From Nitrospira sp. (GTDB lineage: Bacteria > Nitrospirota > Nitrospiria > Nitrospirales > Nitrospiraceae), in contig CP126123.1 of the NCBI GenBank assembly GCA_030123605.1, forward strand, positions 1,592,001 through 1,656,000: DNA of 64,000 nt, read 5' to 3'. Within the stretch, counting starts at the first letter, position 1. Each line of letters opens with the position of its first letter. Shown one piece after another: positions 21,131-30,672 of the stretch. The position numbers and the translations under genes are program-made. Under the pieces are notes generated by a model, which worked only from the letters and a program-made list of their open reading frames with translations, ran no database searches and was not told the DNA's origin.

Positions 21131-22941
21131 GGTTTCCGTTTCTTCTTCGCTGTCGAAGACCGGTCCGGCGGTGGCCCCGCCGGACCGGTCTCTTTTTCGG
21201 CGCCGGATCGGCTGCGGTCGAGGTGGCCCTCGGCCGCAGCCACTATCGCGGTGAAGAAAGACGATGTGTCCGGATGGTAGAACAGCGATCGGAACAGTTC
21301 ATTCACAATCGCCGTGTGCCGCGCCCGATCTTCCCGAAACTTCGCCAGAGCCGTCCCTCGCGACTCCGTCCCATACCCCATCCTGATCGCACAATGTTGG
21401 AGTTCCTCGTCGTTGTCCGGTAAGGCATGCGTCTGTAGATCGTGCACCATCTGCAACTTGTGCTCCACGTCTCGCAAGAACCAATAGGCCTCGGTCAGCC
21501 GTCGTTGGTCGTCCGGCGCGACAAATCGATGCCGGCACAATCGCTCAAGCGCGCGGACGGTTCCACGGTCAAGAATATCCCGCACAGTCCTTCCGACAAG
21601 CACTTGAATCGTTTGGACCAGGAATTCGATCTCCCTGATGCCGCCCGTCCCCAATTTCACGTTGCGATGTTGCTGCCCGCGTCCCGCGATCTTCTCATCG
21701 ATCATTTCTTTCACGGAACGTACGTCGCCGATGACCGCCAGCGCCCGTTCTTTGGTCAGGGACGGAGCATCGGATTGAAAGATGAACCGCTCCGCCATGC
21801 TCACGAAGGATTGCCCAACCCTGTCGGACCCGGCGATCGGCCAGGCCTTCAACAATGCCAGCCGCTCCCACACCTGCCCACGCTGAGCATAGTACCGGGC
21901 ATAGGCCTCAACCGAGCGTGCGAGCTGCCCCACGCTTCCCTCGGCACGGAGCCGGAGATCAACGCGAAAGACGGCGCCCTCCCTGGTCTGTTCCGCCAAC
22001 GCCTTGGTGAGCGAACGCGCCAGGATCTCGAAATACTCTTCGTTGGACAGGCCATGGTCGTGAGGCTGACGACCTCCCTTTCCTTTCCTGGTCTCACCTT
22101 CGGCTGACGCATAGACGTAAATCAGATCGACGTCCGAGCTATAGTTCAGTTCATGGGCCCCGAGTTTGCCCATCCCGATCACGGAAAACTCCGTCTCTAT
22201 CCATGGGCCGTTCTCCTGCCGATGCATCGGCGTCCCATGAACCGCCTTCAGGTCTCGATCGACGATCTCATAGGCCGCGTGAATGAGGACCGACGCCAAA
22301 TCGGACAGGGATCCAGTGGTCTCCTCAACCGTGGCCAGACGAAGCAGATCCCTCACGCCGATCCGCAACATTTCACGACGACGCACACGCCGCAGCACAT
22401 CAAGCTTCAACTCAGTACTCTTGAGGGAATCTACGCTTTGATGAAGCGCCGCAGCCATCCCTGCCCTGGTCGGCGCGGTCGATACCACATCCTCTTCCGC
22501 CAACCAATACACCAGCATCGGATCACGGATCAGCGCGAAGGCAAGTGCATCGCTGTTCCCAAAAATCGTGCAGAGCAGCCCCAGCATCTTCGGCGAGGAC
22601 TGGAGGTAGCGAAGCAGCGACGAGCGGTTGACGCTCCCGGAAACCAGTCGCTCCCAATGGTTCAACGCCTGATCAGGGTCGGCCGTCCGAGCGATCTCGG
22701 CCAGGAGATTCGGCAGGATGGTGACCAACAGCTTGCGGGTGTGGGGCTCGCCCGCCATGCTCTGGATATTGGCATCGGCTTGCGCCGGTTTCGTAACCCC
22801 ATAGGGAGCGAGGAGGGCAGAGACCTGCTCAAGATCAAGGCTTGAAGCCACCAGCAACGGGGTCGGGTCGGGCAATTCCTTGGCGAGGGGAGACTGCCCA
22901 CCCCGTCTCCGCAATCCCCGATCCGTGGCGCGACCTTCCAT
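21127..22941 (-). CDS. GlnE-type glutamine synthetase adenylyltransferase-like protein
   Basis: The 604-residue protein has a helical N-terminal part, a nucleotidyltransferase core [20 protein letters not shown] with the metal-binding pair Asp270 and Asp272, and a C-terminal PII-uridylyltransferase-type helical domain ([13 protein letters not shown]). E. coli GlnE is about 946 residues with two such catalytic halves; this protein has only one and resembles the deadenylylating half (ELN-x-SSD-x-DLI). The divergent neighbour at 23012 supplies a second, different half. Together they may replace one GlnE acting on the glutamine synthetase at 34-35.6 kb. A TATAAT box ends eight bases before the ATG, so the mRNA may be leaderless. 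Confidence 0.85.
21158..21197 (+). terminator. groEL terminator inside the convergent gene
   Basis: A 13-14 bp perfect GC-rich stem (GACCGGTCCGGCG / CGCCGGACCGGTC) with a short loop is followed by TCTTTTT on the plus strand. The same bases encode the Gly-Pro-rich C-terminal tail of the GlnE-type protein on the minus strand. Confidence 0.85.
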
Positions 22942-23011
22942 GGCGCCGCATTATACTGGTGCAATTCTTCCGGTACAATGAAACCGCCTTCGGGTATACT
23001 CGCGCTGAACC
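22942..23011. promoter_or_regulatory. compact divergent promoters, probably leaderless mRNAs
   Basis: On the minus strand TTGTAC, 17 bases, TATAAT is followed after eight bases by the ATG at 22941. On the plus strand TATACT (22995-23000) is followed after 11 bases by the ATG at 23012; its -35 is weak. Neither ATG has room for a normal ribosome-binding site between a transcription start and the codon, so both mRNAs may begin at or just before the start codon. Confidence 0.5.
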
Positions 23012-25285
23012 ATGCTGCACGGGAACGCCGATCGCGAGCGGATCCTCGCCGTCATCACGCCGCTCTGTCAGGATGTGGAGGCGGACATCCTGCAGGACTT
23101 TGTCACGCGGATGGACCGCGATTATTTCGCCGCCTTTCCCCCGAACATTCTCGCGACGCACATCCGACAGGCCGCTTCCCTCACGCCGGACCGGCCCTGC
23201 GAGGTCTCCATCGTCGATGCGCCGGGCGGTCGTTGCACGATCACCGTGGTGGCTTACGACTACTTTTCCGAGTTCGCCACGATCTGCGGCCTGCTCTCGG
23301 CCTTCGGGCTCAATATCGAGGAAGGCCAGATTTATACGTTCGCGGAAGCCGCTGCGCCGGCTCTCGCCCGTAGCGCCTGGACCGACGGCCCACGCGCCCG
23401 GCCGAAAGGCCGTCCGGGTCTCAGCCGGAAAAAAATCGTCGATGTCTTTCGCGTCGAACCGGTGCGCAGCGCCTCATTCGGACCAGAGGATCGCCGCCGG
23501 CTCGTCGTCGAACTCACCCAGATGATTGCCCTGCTGGATGCGGATCGGTTCGACGAAGCGCGCCAGGCGGTGAATCGACAACTCGTCGAGTATCTTGGCC
23601 AGCGCCGCGGATCCTTCAGCGGGCTGCTCCACACCGTCCAGATTACCTTCGATAACAGCCAGTCCCCGACCGATACGGTAATGGACATCCAGTCGGACGA
23701 TACCCCGGCCTTTCTCTATGCCTTCGCCAACGCCCTGGCAATGCGCAACATGTACATTGCGAAGGCGCAGTTCTCGATCGAAGGCGGTAAGCTGCACGAT
23801 CGGTTCTACGTCCGCAATCGCCACGGTCAAAAGCTCACCGACCAGGCGGACCAACAGCACCTGCGCCTGACCGCGGTGCTCATCAAGCAGTTTACCCATG
23901 CGTTGACTTGGGCGCCGGACCCGGCCAAGGCCCTCGAAGCCTTCGACCAATTCCTGGACTTGACCGTACAAGAAACCAAGGGTAAGGCGCAGAAACAGGC
24001 CCTCGCCTTTCTCAGCGACAAAAAGACCTTCCCGCTCCTGGCCCGCCTGCTCGGTACCAGCGACTTCCTGTGGGAAGACTTTCTCCGCCGCCAACACGGC
24101 AATTTGCTGCCGCTCCTGCAGGGGTACCGCGATGCCCCGCTCATCAAGCCACAGGCCTCGCTCCGCAGGGAACTGGACCGTTTCATGGCCAAGGCTACAA
24201 CCGAGAAGGTGAGCAGGGAAGCCCTGAACCGATTCAAGGACCAGGAACTCTTCCGCATCGATATGAAGCACATGGTCGATGCATCGAGTCTCGCCGACTT
24301 TTCAGAAGCGCTGACTGAACTGGCAGAAGTGATCGTGGCCCGGAGTCTGAAAGACTGTCGAGCCAAGTTGGACAAACAATACGGCGCGCCCCGCCTGGCC
24401 AACAGAAAACTCTGCTCCTTTTCCATCCTCGGCATGGGGAAGTTCGGTGGGCGTGAACTGGGCTATGCCTCGGATATCGAAGTCCTGTTCGTCTATGGTG
24501 GAGCCGGACGCACCGGCGGGAGACAGGGCATCGAAAACAGCGAATACTTCGAACGGCTGGCGCATGAACTGCTCCAATGGATCGAAGCCAAGCAGGAAGG
24601 CATCTTTCACCTGGATGTTCGCCTCCGTCCCCACGGCGGCAAGGGTTCCCTCACCAACCCACTTGAAGAGGTCACCAACTACTACAGCACCGCCGGGCTG
24701 GCCGCGCCCTTCGAACGACAAGCCATGATCAAACTGCGATTCGTCGCCGGAGACGCGGTACTGGGCAAACAGGTCGAAGCCCACCGGAACCAGTACGTCT
24801 ACAGCGGCGAACCGTGGGACCTCACGATAGCCTTGGACTTGCGACGGCAACAATTGAAACAACTCGTCGAGCTCGGCACCGTCAACGTCAAGCACAGCGC
24901 CGGCGGGCTCGTCGACATCGAATATGCCGTGCAATACCTTCAAGTGATTCACGGACACAAACATCCATCGTTGCGAACACCGAACACGATGCAGGCACTG
25001 ACGGCGCTTGTCGAACGCGGAATCGTCACCAGGCAGGACGGGGAGCATTTGCGGAAAGCGTATCTGTTTATCCGCATGCTGATCGACGGGCTCCGCATGG
25101 TTCGCGGCAATGCCAAGGATCTCGTGCTCCCGCCATCGGACTCAGACGACTTTATTTTCCTTGCACGACGTGTGGGGTACCAGACGGATGATTGGCAAGC
25201 GGGAGCCAGACATTTGCAGACAGATATTGAGGAACATATGCGGGCGACGAAGAGGTTTTTTGAGAAGACGTTTGGGAAATTGTAG
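23012..25285 (+). CDS. ACT-domain GlnE-type nucleotidyltransferase fusion
   Basis: The 757-residue protein begins with two ACT-like modules (around residues 60-110, with DYFSEFATICGLLSAFGLNI, and around 210-275, with FANALAMRNMYIAKAQFSIEGG), then a GlnE-type core GMGKFGGRELGYASDIEVLF near residue 475-495 and a C-terminal helical domain (HSAGGLVDIEYAVQYLQ). The metal-binding D-x-D is D-I-E here, a conservative change that may alter activity. ACT modules bind small ligands and occur in GlnD as glutamine sensors, so this looks like a GlnE catalytic unit with built-in sensing. Activity on glutamine synthetase is inferred from family and neighbourhood. Confidence 0.8.
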   Translation: MLHGNADRERILAVITPLCQDVEADILQDFVTRMDRDYFAAFPPNILATHIRQAASLTPDRPCEVSIVDAPGGRCTITVVAYDYFSEFATICGLLSAFGLNIEEGQIYTFAEAAAPALARSAWTDGPRARPKGRPGLSRKKIVDVFRVEPVRSASFGPEDRRRLVVELTQMIALLDADRFDEARQAVNRQLVEYLGQRRGSFSGLLHTVQITFDNSQSPTDTVMDIQSDDTPAFLYAFANALAMRNMYIAKAQFSIEGGKLHDRFYVRNRHGQKLTDQADQQHLRLTAVLIKQFTHALTWAPDPAKALEAFDQFLDLTVQETKGKAQKQALAFLSDKKTFPLLARLLGTSDFLWEDFLRRQHGNLLPLLQGYRDAPLIKPQASLRRELDRFMAKATTEKVSREALNRFKDQELFRIDMKHMVDASSLADFSEALTELAEVIVARSLKDCRAKLDKQYGAPRLANRKLCSFSILGMGKFGGRELGYASDIEVLFVYGGAGRTGGRQGIENSEYFERLAHELLQWIEAKQEGIFHLDVRLRPHGGKGSLTNPLEEVTNYYSTAGLAAPFERQAMIKLRFVAGDAVLGKQVEAHRNQYVYSGEPWDLTIALDLRRQQLKQLVELGTVNVKHSAGGLVDIEYAVQYLQVIHGHKHPSLRTPNTMQALTALVERGIVTRQDGEHLRKAYLFIRMLIDGLRMVRGNAKDLVLPPSDSDDFIFLARRVGYQTDDWQAGARHLQTDIEEHMRATKRFFEKTFGKL

Positions 25286-25299
25286 GAAAGTGGCCTGTT

Positions 25300-25452
25300 G
25301 CTCTCCTGCGACACGGCCGACTCACCGTCTCGCCGGCGTCCACAAACGTGGCGCTCATTATTCTTCGCGCCGTGGACCTCGCAGAACGCACACGATGAAC
25401 CAGTGCTCGTCTGATGCGCGCAGTGAAGGACGGTCCGGTGACTCCCTTGGAC
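25300..25452 (-). repeat. interspersed repeat (copy B)
   Basis: The reverse complement of this stretch aligns with 9303-9437 over about 135 bases at roughly 80% identity by eye. It lies immediately after the GlnE-type fusion gene, at the left border of a scar zone. The remainder up to 25621 holds no recognisable gene. Confidence 0.65.
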
Positions 25453-25621
25453 GAGAAGGTGTAAGGTGTAATGGTGCAGAGAAAAAGACAGAAGGCTCTC
25501 GTTGGATGCGCACAGTGGGAGAGCAACCAAACCACCTTCCATGGGTGAGAAGCGAGTGGAAGCCCGCCACTGGACTCGAAATGTGTGATTCAAGACCTGA
25601 CACTCATTACTCGGCTTCATC

Positions 25622-25789
25622 CTGCAAGAGCAGCATGCTATTATTGAGCCCGCGAAATTTTGGCTTGATCCAATCAGGTTGCAAGAAAGCGGCGGCTTTT
25701 CTCGGTCTGAACTGAACCGAATTCAGAAACTCATCCACCGTAACCAGAATCGCCTTGGAGAGGCCTGGCATGAATACTCTGGCGATTGA
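25622..25789 (+). pseudogene. DUF4160 protein, N-terminus missing
   Basis: The frame ending at the TGA at 25787 encodes AKFWLDPIRLQESGGFSRSE followed by LNRIQKLI and WHEYSGD, the conserved C-terminal two-thirds of DUF4160 proteins. The usual N-terminal strand and His-x-His region is absent and no start codon with a ribosome-binding site is present. It overlaps the following DUF2442 gene by 20 bases, the standard arrangement of this toxin-antitoxin-like pair, so the first gene of the pair has lost its 5' end. Confidence 0.75.
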
Positions 25790-26114
25790 CATTGTCACCC
25801 CCACAGCAGAATCAGTCAGGGTGACGAACGACACGTTGATGGTCGAGTTGAGCGATGGACGAAGCCTTTCGGTTCCGCTCGCCTGGTTTCCGCGCCTCGT
25901 GCATGCGACCTCGACTGAACGGAAAAGTTGGCGGTTGATCGGGCGAGGGCGCGGGATTCATTGGGATAAGCTGGACGAGGACATCAGCATTGATGGACTT
26001 TTAGTCGGCAAACCATCGGGAGAAAGTCAGGCCTCGTTCAAGAGATGGCTCACTTCCCGGCAAAGCGCCCGAACCAGTCGAGCGGGTTCCCGCGCCAGCA
26101 CACGCCGGCGCTAA
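25770..26114 (+). CDS. DUF2442 protein (partner of DUF4160)
   Basis: The 114-residue product has the DUF2442 features LMVELSDGRSLSVPLAWFPRL and GIHWDKLDEDISIDGLL. The ATG at 25770 lies within the end of the DUF4160 frame. DUF2442/DUF4160 pairs are often considered toxin-antitoxin-like; no biochemical role is established that I can rely on. The basic C-terminal tail (many Arg and Ser) extends beyond the usual end and runs up to a copied gene fragment, so the 3' end may also be altered. Confidence 0.75.
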   Translation: MNTLAIDIVTPTAESVRVTNDTLMVELSDGRSLSVPLAWFPRLVHATSTERKSWRLIGRGRGIHWDKLDEDISIDGLLVGKPSGESQASFKRWLTSRQSARTSRAGSRASTRRR

Positions 26115-26284
26115 TGTGTTTTTTGCTCCCACTGGCCGATTCCGACGAGTATATCTTCCTCGCCCGCCGCGTCGGTTACACCACCGACGATTGGCAAGCA
26201 GGAGCGAGGCATCTGCAGACAGATATCGAGGAGCACATGACAGCAACCAAGAGGTTTTTTGAGAGGACGTTTGGAAAGCTATAG
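26115..26284 (+). pseudogene. diverged echo of the 3' end of the GlnE-type fusion gene
   Basis: The frame here encodes DSDEYIFLARRVGYTTDDWQ and continues to RFFERTFGKL and a stop, matching the last 50 or so residues of the protein ending at 25285 with only a few substitutions. DNA identity is about 80%, so it is not a recent copy. No upstream part of the gene is present. Confidence 0.85.
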
Positions 26285-26433
26285 GAGGGGTGGTCGTTAT
26301 TTGGGGGAGAGCTTCCTCAAAACCGATAATTTGAGGTTGTGTCATGATTTCTTGAAGCGATTCAGGAGCATAAGCCGTACGGTTCGAGTGTTGAAATTAT
26401 CGATTCCCACCCTGCCACGTGGAATCCGCCATA

Positions 26434-27052
26434 TCATCGCCCTTGGCTGACGGTACACATGATAGAACAACGAACACTCCCAGCCTGGGTGTGCATTGGG
26501 CCGATTTCAACGCCTTCATATTCGCGCTCAGAATTGGCTGACAATATTTCATACAGCGTCTTCGAAACAATTCCAATCTGGGTGCCACTTGTCCCGTAGG
26601 TCGCGCATGCAATTGTAAAATCTTTCAATGCTTGGTCAGTTGAGTTATTCACAAGAAAACTGACAAAGAGGGTTCCGAACCGAGATCGAGACCACTGAAA
26701 ATCAGAAAGAATAAAAGGACTGGGCTCACTGGAGTTTGATGAGTGCGTACGGGACTGAGTTGAGGCAGCGCCTGGCGGATTGATATTCGACAATTGCATA
26801 ACCGTAACACTCCAGTCGTTCATACTCGTGATTTCTAGATAGTACGTTCCGCCGCGTGGATGATAAGAGCTGCCTTGCCCAGACTTCATGCTAGAGCCCC
26901 CCTCAGCCACTAGCTTACCGTCTGGACTGCGTATACCGATATGAATTCCTGCTTTGCTGTCCCATTGGATTTCCCAGTTGTCAGCGACCGTAAACGGTCG
27001 TAGGTTGCGACTCCCGCTTGCACTCAATTGTTGGATAACTTCGTCCTCCTCC
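26434..27052 (-). pseudogene. secreted-type protein of unknown function, 5' end lost to IS
   Basis: The frame reads without a stop from the IS boundary at 27052 to the TGA at 26434 and encodes ASGSRNLRPFTVADNWEIQW, then SSYHPRGGTYYLEI and SVTVMQL, a beta-rich domain I have seen in exported proteins of unknown role. A Ser-rich linker and a second domain (FGTLFVSFLVNNSTDQALKDF) follow. No signal peptide remains because the IS at 27053 replaced the 5' end; a TTG at 27027 could still start a truncated product. Confidence 0.6.
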
Positions 27053-27115
27053 GCCCCACGATTTCCTTGGACACATCATTGGGGCATACTGTCCCCATCA
27101 TTGATGGAGGTGTTC

Positions 27116-27439
27116 ATGGCGAAATCGAAAGCAGAGCGAGGCCGGTGTTCCTCGCGGAAGAAGCTGGACGTGGTGCTGCGTGTATTGCGTGGCGACGATC
27201 TGGATCTGGTCTCGCGAGAAGCAGGGATCACCGCCGCGAAGGTGTCAGAGTGGCGGGACCAGTTCGTGGCGAGTGGCCAGGCCGGGTTGAAGAGCCGGGC
27301 TGCCGATGGCCGCGACGACGAACTCGTGCGGCTGAAGGCCTTAGTCGGAGATTTGACGATGCGCTTGGCACTATCGCGAGAAGCGGTCCAGCGTCTCCGA
27401 GGTGGCGCCCCTTTGGCCACCGGGAGGTCGACGCGATGA
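27116..27439 (+). CDS. IS transposase orfA, helix-turn-helix
   Basis: The 107-residue protein begins MAKSKAERGRCSSRKKLDVV and has a helix-turn-helix (LDLVSREAGITAAKVSEWRDQF) followed by a coiled helix. The ATG at 27116 follows GGAGG. It is the DNA-binding subunit of the IS. It overlaps orfB by four bases (ATGA), so orfB can be made by re-initiation without a programmed frameshift. Confidence 0.8.
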   Translation: MAKSKAERGRCSSRKKLDVVLRVLRGDDLDLVSREAGITAAKVSEWRDQFVASGQAGLKSRAADGRDDELVRLKALVGDLTMRLALSREAVQRLRGGAPLATGRSTR

Positions 27440-28332
27440 GCCACACCCCGTCGCCTTCCACGCAGCGTCCGTATGGTGTGGTCCGGGTCTGTCAGGAATG
27501 GGGCCTGAGCCGGTCAACGTGCGATCAGCAGCGCCCCCGTGCCAAGACGCCTCCAGCCACGCCCAGCAAGCGTGGCCCCAAGACCTTGTCCCCCGACACA
27601 GTCTTGACCGAGTATATCCGGCAGGTGCTGGTCACCTCACCGTTTCTCGGGGAAGGCCATCGCAAAGTCTGGGCACGGCTACGGGCGCGAGGGATTCGCA
27701 CCTCGAAACCCCGTGTGCTGCGGCTCAGGCGGCAAGCCAACCTCTTGGCCCCCAGCCGGGTGCCGCGCGTCGTGGGGCCGCGGGGCCACGATGGCACGAT
27801 CACCACCGAGCGCCCGAATCAGATGTGGGGCACCGATGCCACCAGCACGGTGACGGTAGAGGCCGGGGCCGTCACGGTCTTCGTCGGGGTGGAGCATTGT
27901 ACGCTCGAAGGGAGCGGCATCCATGCGGCGAAGCGGGCCACGCGGTTCGAGGCCTTGGAGCCGATTCGCCAAGGGGTGCGCCAGCAGTTCGGGGCCGTCG
28001 CTGCGGGCATCGCCACGGGCGTGCAGGTGCGGCATGATCATGGCCGTCAGTATATGAGCGACGAGTTCCAGACGGAACTTCGATTTCTGGGCATTACGTC
28101 GAGTCCGGCGTTTGTGCGCGCCCCAGAAGGCAACGGCGGGGCGGAGCGGTTTATTCGGACGCTCAAAGAGCAGCTCTTGTGGGTGCGCACGTTTCAGACC
28201 GTGGAGGAGCTCCGCCAGGCGCTCCTCCACTGGTTGCGTCTCTATAATGAGCAGTGGTTGGTCGAACGGCAGGGGTTCCGCTCACCGGCACAAGTCCGTC
28301 GAGACCTGCTCGCCACGCCGGAGGCCGCATGA
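27436..28332 (+). CDS. IS transposase orfB, DDE integrase core
   Basis: The 298-residue protein has a basic N-terminal helical region (GHRKVWARLRARGI) and an rve-type catalytic core with the acidic triad in WGTDATS, VRHDHGRQYMS and GNGGAERFIRTLKEQ. No disruption is visible, so the element may be functional. GGGAGG precedes the ATG at 27436. Confidence 0.85.
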   Translation: MSHTPSPSTQRPYGVVRVCQEWGLSRSTCDQQRPRAKTPPATPSKRGPKTLSPDTVLTEYIRQVLVTSPFLGEGHRKVWARLRARGIRTSKPRVLRLRRQANLLAPSRVPRVVGPRGHDGTITTERPNQMWGTDATSTVTVEAGAVTVFVGVEHCTLEGSGIHAAKRATRFEALEPIRQGVRQQFGAVAAGIATGVQVRHDHGRQYMSDEFQTELRFLGITSSPAFVRAPEGNGGAERFIRTLKEQLLWVRTFQTVEELRQALLHWLRLYNEQWLVERQGFRSPAQVRRDLLATPEAA

Positions 28333-28499
28333 CGAGGTCGATCGTCGAGGAGTGGGGGCTTCTGGTGAAGTGGCCCTCCAAAACCGACGCACACCGTTGG
28401 CTCAGGAACGACGATCGCCGAACATTGCGCCCCACAGGTCGGGGCCAATATAGCTACAACCGTGTCCAAGAAATCGGGAGCGGTACAGGAGTGAGGACG

Positions 28500-29523
28500 A
28501 TGACGACAGATCAGAAGATCATCAAGCCGAAAGTCGGTGTGTTGGAATTGGCGAAGTAACTCGGCAATGTCTCCAAAGCTTGTCAGTTGATGGGGTATAG
28601 TCACGATAGTTTTTATCGGTTCAAAGAGCTCTATGAGACCGGCGGCGAGGCCGCCCTCCAAGAGCCCTCACGGCAGAAACCGCTCCTCAAGAACCGGGTA
28701 GCGCCAGAAGTCGAGCAGGCCATCGTACAGATGGCCATTGAGCAGCCGGCGTGGGGGCAAACCCGCGTGGCGAACGAACTGCGCAAGCAGGATCTGACCA
28801 TCTCCCCGGCAGGTGTGCGCTGCATTTGGCTCCGCCATGATCTTCAAACGATGCGGAAACGCTTGAAGCGAAGGTGGCGCAAGAGGGCCGGGTGCTGACC
28901 GAAGCACAGGTCGTGGCGCTAGAAAAGGCCACTACAGACAAAGAAGCCCATGGCGAATTCGAGAGTGAATATCCCGGCTACTGCGGAGCGCAAGATACGT
29001 TTTATGTGGGCACCTTGAAGGGCGTGGGCCGCATCTATCAACAGACCTTCATTGATACCTACAGCAAGGTCGGGTTTGCCAAGCTGTACGATCGCAAGAC
29101 GCCGGTGACGGCGGCGGAGCTACTCAATGACCGCGTGCTGCCATTCTTCGAACAACACGAGATTCCACTGAACCGCGTCCTCACGACCGTGGCACGGAAT
29201 ACTGTGGCGCTCCCGAGCGGCATGAGTACGAACTCTACCTCGCCGTCGAGAACATCGATCACACGCGCACGAAGACGCGGCATCCGCAGATCAACGGGAT
29301 CTGTGAACGGTTCCATAAAACGATGTTGAACGAATTTTACCACGTGGCGTTTTGGAAAAAGATCTACCGCACGCTAGAGGAACTCCAGGGCGACTTGGAT
29401 GCCTGGATGCAGGAGTACAACGAACAGCGGTCGCATCAGGGGCGTTGGTGCTATGGCAAGACGCCCTTGCAGACATTCATCGACAGTGTGCCGCTCGCGA
29501 AGGAGAAAGCATTGGCAGCCTAA
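28500..29523 (+). pseudogene. IS481-type transposase, broken by a stop and frameshifts
   Basis: Pieces in three frames rebuild one IS481-like protein: TTDQKIIKPKVGVLELAK then a TAA at 28558, [20 protein letters not shown] to about 28860, a shift into QVVALEKATTDKEAHGEFES and GAQDTFYVGTLKGVGRIYQQ, a further shift near 29190, and the C-terminal frame from 29323 (FYHVAFWKKIYRTLEEL to KEKALAA). The catalytic region around the second aspartate is out of frame, so the enzyme is dead. Confidence 0.88.
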
Positions 29524-29557
29524 CCTGGGCTGGACTCGCTGTCTGTCAGATGAAGTC

Positions 29558-29773
29558 TTGACTTATACACTTGAAAATCAAGTGGTCACAGATGGGTCAT
29601 CTTTAGAGTCAGGTCTTGTAATCACACATCAAGAAACCTGTGCAGCGCGGTTAGCCATCCGGCTTGATCCCACGGTGCTCCGCTGGCTCAAATCAGTCGC
29701 AACGAAACGGCAGATTCCGTATCAATCGCTCATCAACGACCTTCTGACGAGCGAGATGAAAAAGGTCGGCTAA
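29558..29773 (+). CDS. short ribbon-helix-helix antitoxin-like protein
   Basis: The frame ends in AIRLDPTVLRWLKSVATKRQ followed by YQSLINDLLTSEM, similar to the DNA-binding end of BrnA/CopG-type antitoxins. Only TTG (29558) or GTG starts are available and no toxin gene is adjacent; the IS481 remnant lies directly upstream. It is either a solitary antitoxin or a 5'-truncated remnant. Confidence 0.45.
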   Translation: MTYTLENQVVTDGSSLESGLVITHQETCAARLAIRLDPTVLRWLKSVATKRQIPYQSLINDLLTSEMKKVG

Positions 29774-29835
29774 GCGACATCCATCGGTTCTACCCTCAGC
29801 CGCTCACGCCGTCGCAATGTGCTGGCGTCCGCGGT

Positions 29836-30612
29836 CTACAGCTCGAGCACCTTCTCGTACGCCCTCAGCAAATCGCCCACGGACAGCACGCCGATGATCG
29901 TGCCGTCCTCGGTCACCGGCAGGTGGCGGATGCCTTCCTTCTTCATCAACCCGAGGGCGTCCATGAGCGGCTCGCTGTCTTCGATGGTCACCACCGCCTT
30001 GCTCATACAAGACATGACCGTCGTACTGTTCGGGTCCAACCCCTTGGCCACGGCTTTTCTACTGAGATCGGTATCCGTCATGATGCCGATATAGCGCGAC
30101 CCATCGTCCACCAACAGGGACCCGACGCGCCACTTCTGCAACAGTCGTCCTGCCTCCTTGATCGACGCGCCCTTGTGCACGCTCCGGACCTCCGACGACA
30201 TGAACTCCCCCACGGTCCGGCCGTCGAACCGCTCGGCGAGGGTTTTTCGCCAATCACGGCCCGCTCTGGCGGCCTTTTTCAACTCCAACTGCGCCAAACA
30301 ACTCTCCAGCACCTGCTTGCGTTGATGGAGACTTTCCCGGTCCCTGCTCTGTACCCCAGCCTCCTGCGCCTCCTCCGGAAGAAGTGCAGTTTCACCCAGC
30401 TTCGCGTACTGATAGGCTTCGAGTTCCTCGGACGCTCCGCCGAACGTGTCGCTCAACACTTCTTCCGCCCCTTCGTCGAATCCTTCCAATGACACCGTGG
30501 CCTTCCGTCGGGATAAAAATGGTTGAAAGGCCGACAACGTTTCGCGAATCCGTTCGATATGCCGGTTGAGCACCTCTGCGGACTCATCACTCGATCGTAC
30601 TCTCTTAGCCAT
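29836..30612 (-). CDS. CBS-domain-pair protein
   Basis: The 258-residue protein has a helical N-terminal half with a Glu/Gln-rich coiled region and two C-terminal CBS motifs (VGEFMSSEVRSVHKGASIKE and VMSCMSKAVVTIEDSEPLMD). CBS pairs bind adenosyl ligands and regulate partners; the N-terminal half is unlike TraR, channels or IMPDH and I do not recognise it. AAGGAGG precedes the ATG at 30612. It follows nirA by 60 bases on the same strand, so it may be the last gene of the nitrite/cyanate operon. Confidence 0.75.
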   Translation of the reverse strand: MAKRVRSSDESAEVLNRHIERIRETLSAFQPFLSRRKATVSLEGFDEGAEEVLSDTFGGASEELEAYQYAKLGETALLPEEAQEAGVQSRDRESLHQRKQVLESCLAQLELKKAARAGRDWRKTLAERFDGRTVGEFMSSEVRSVHKGASIKEAGRLLQKWRVGSLLVDDGSRYIGIMTDTDLSRKAVAKGLDPNSTTVMSCMSKAVVTIEDSEPLMDALGLMKKEGIRHLPVTEDGTIIGVLSVGDLLRAYEKVLEL

Positions 30613-30672
30613 GCTGCCTCCTTGGTAAGCCAAGAGAATAACGGAAGTTCGGGGACGGCTCAAGCCTGCTCG

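Larger units (their letters stand above)
27053..28481 (+). mobile_element. two-ORF insertion sequence, IS3-like
   Basis: An orfA-orfB pair lies between imperfect inverted ends: the left end beginning GCCCCACGATTTCCTTGGACA-like (first 20 bases from 27053) and the right end, whose reverse complement starts GCTCCCGATTTCTTGGACA, ending at 28481. I saw no target duplication. The left end truncates the exported-protein gene; the right end abuts the IS481 remnant, so the right boundary is less certain. Confidence 0.55.

Noticed and set aside
27116-28332. Programmed frameshift between the IS orfA and orfB
   Set aside because: The ORFs overlap as ATGA with a GGGAGG site before orfB, so re-initiation is sufficient and no slippery run is present.
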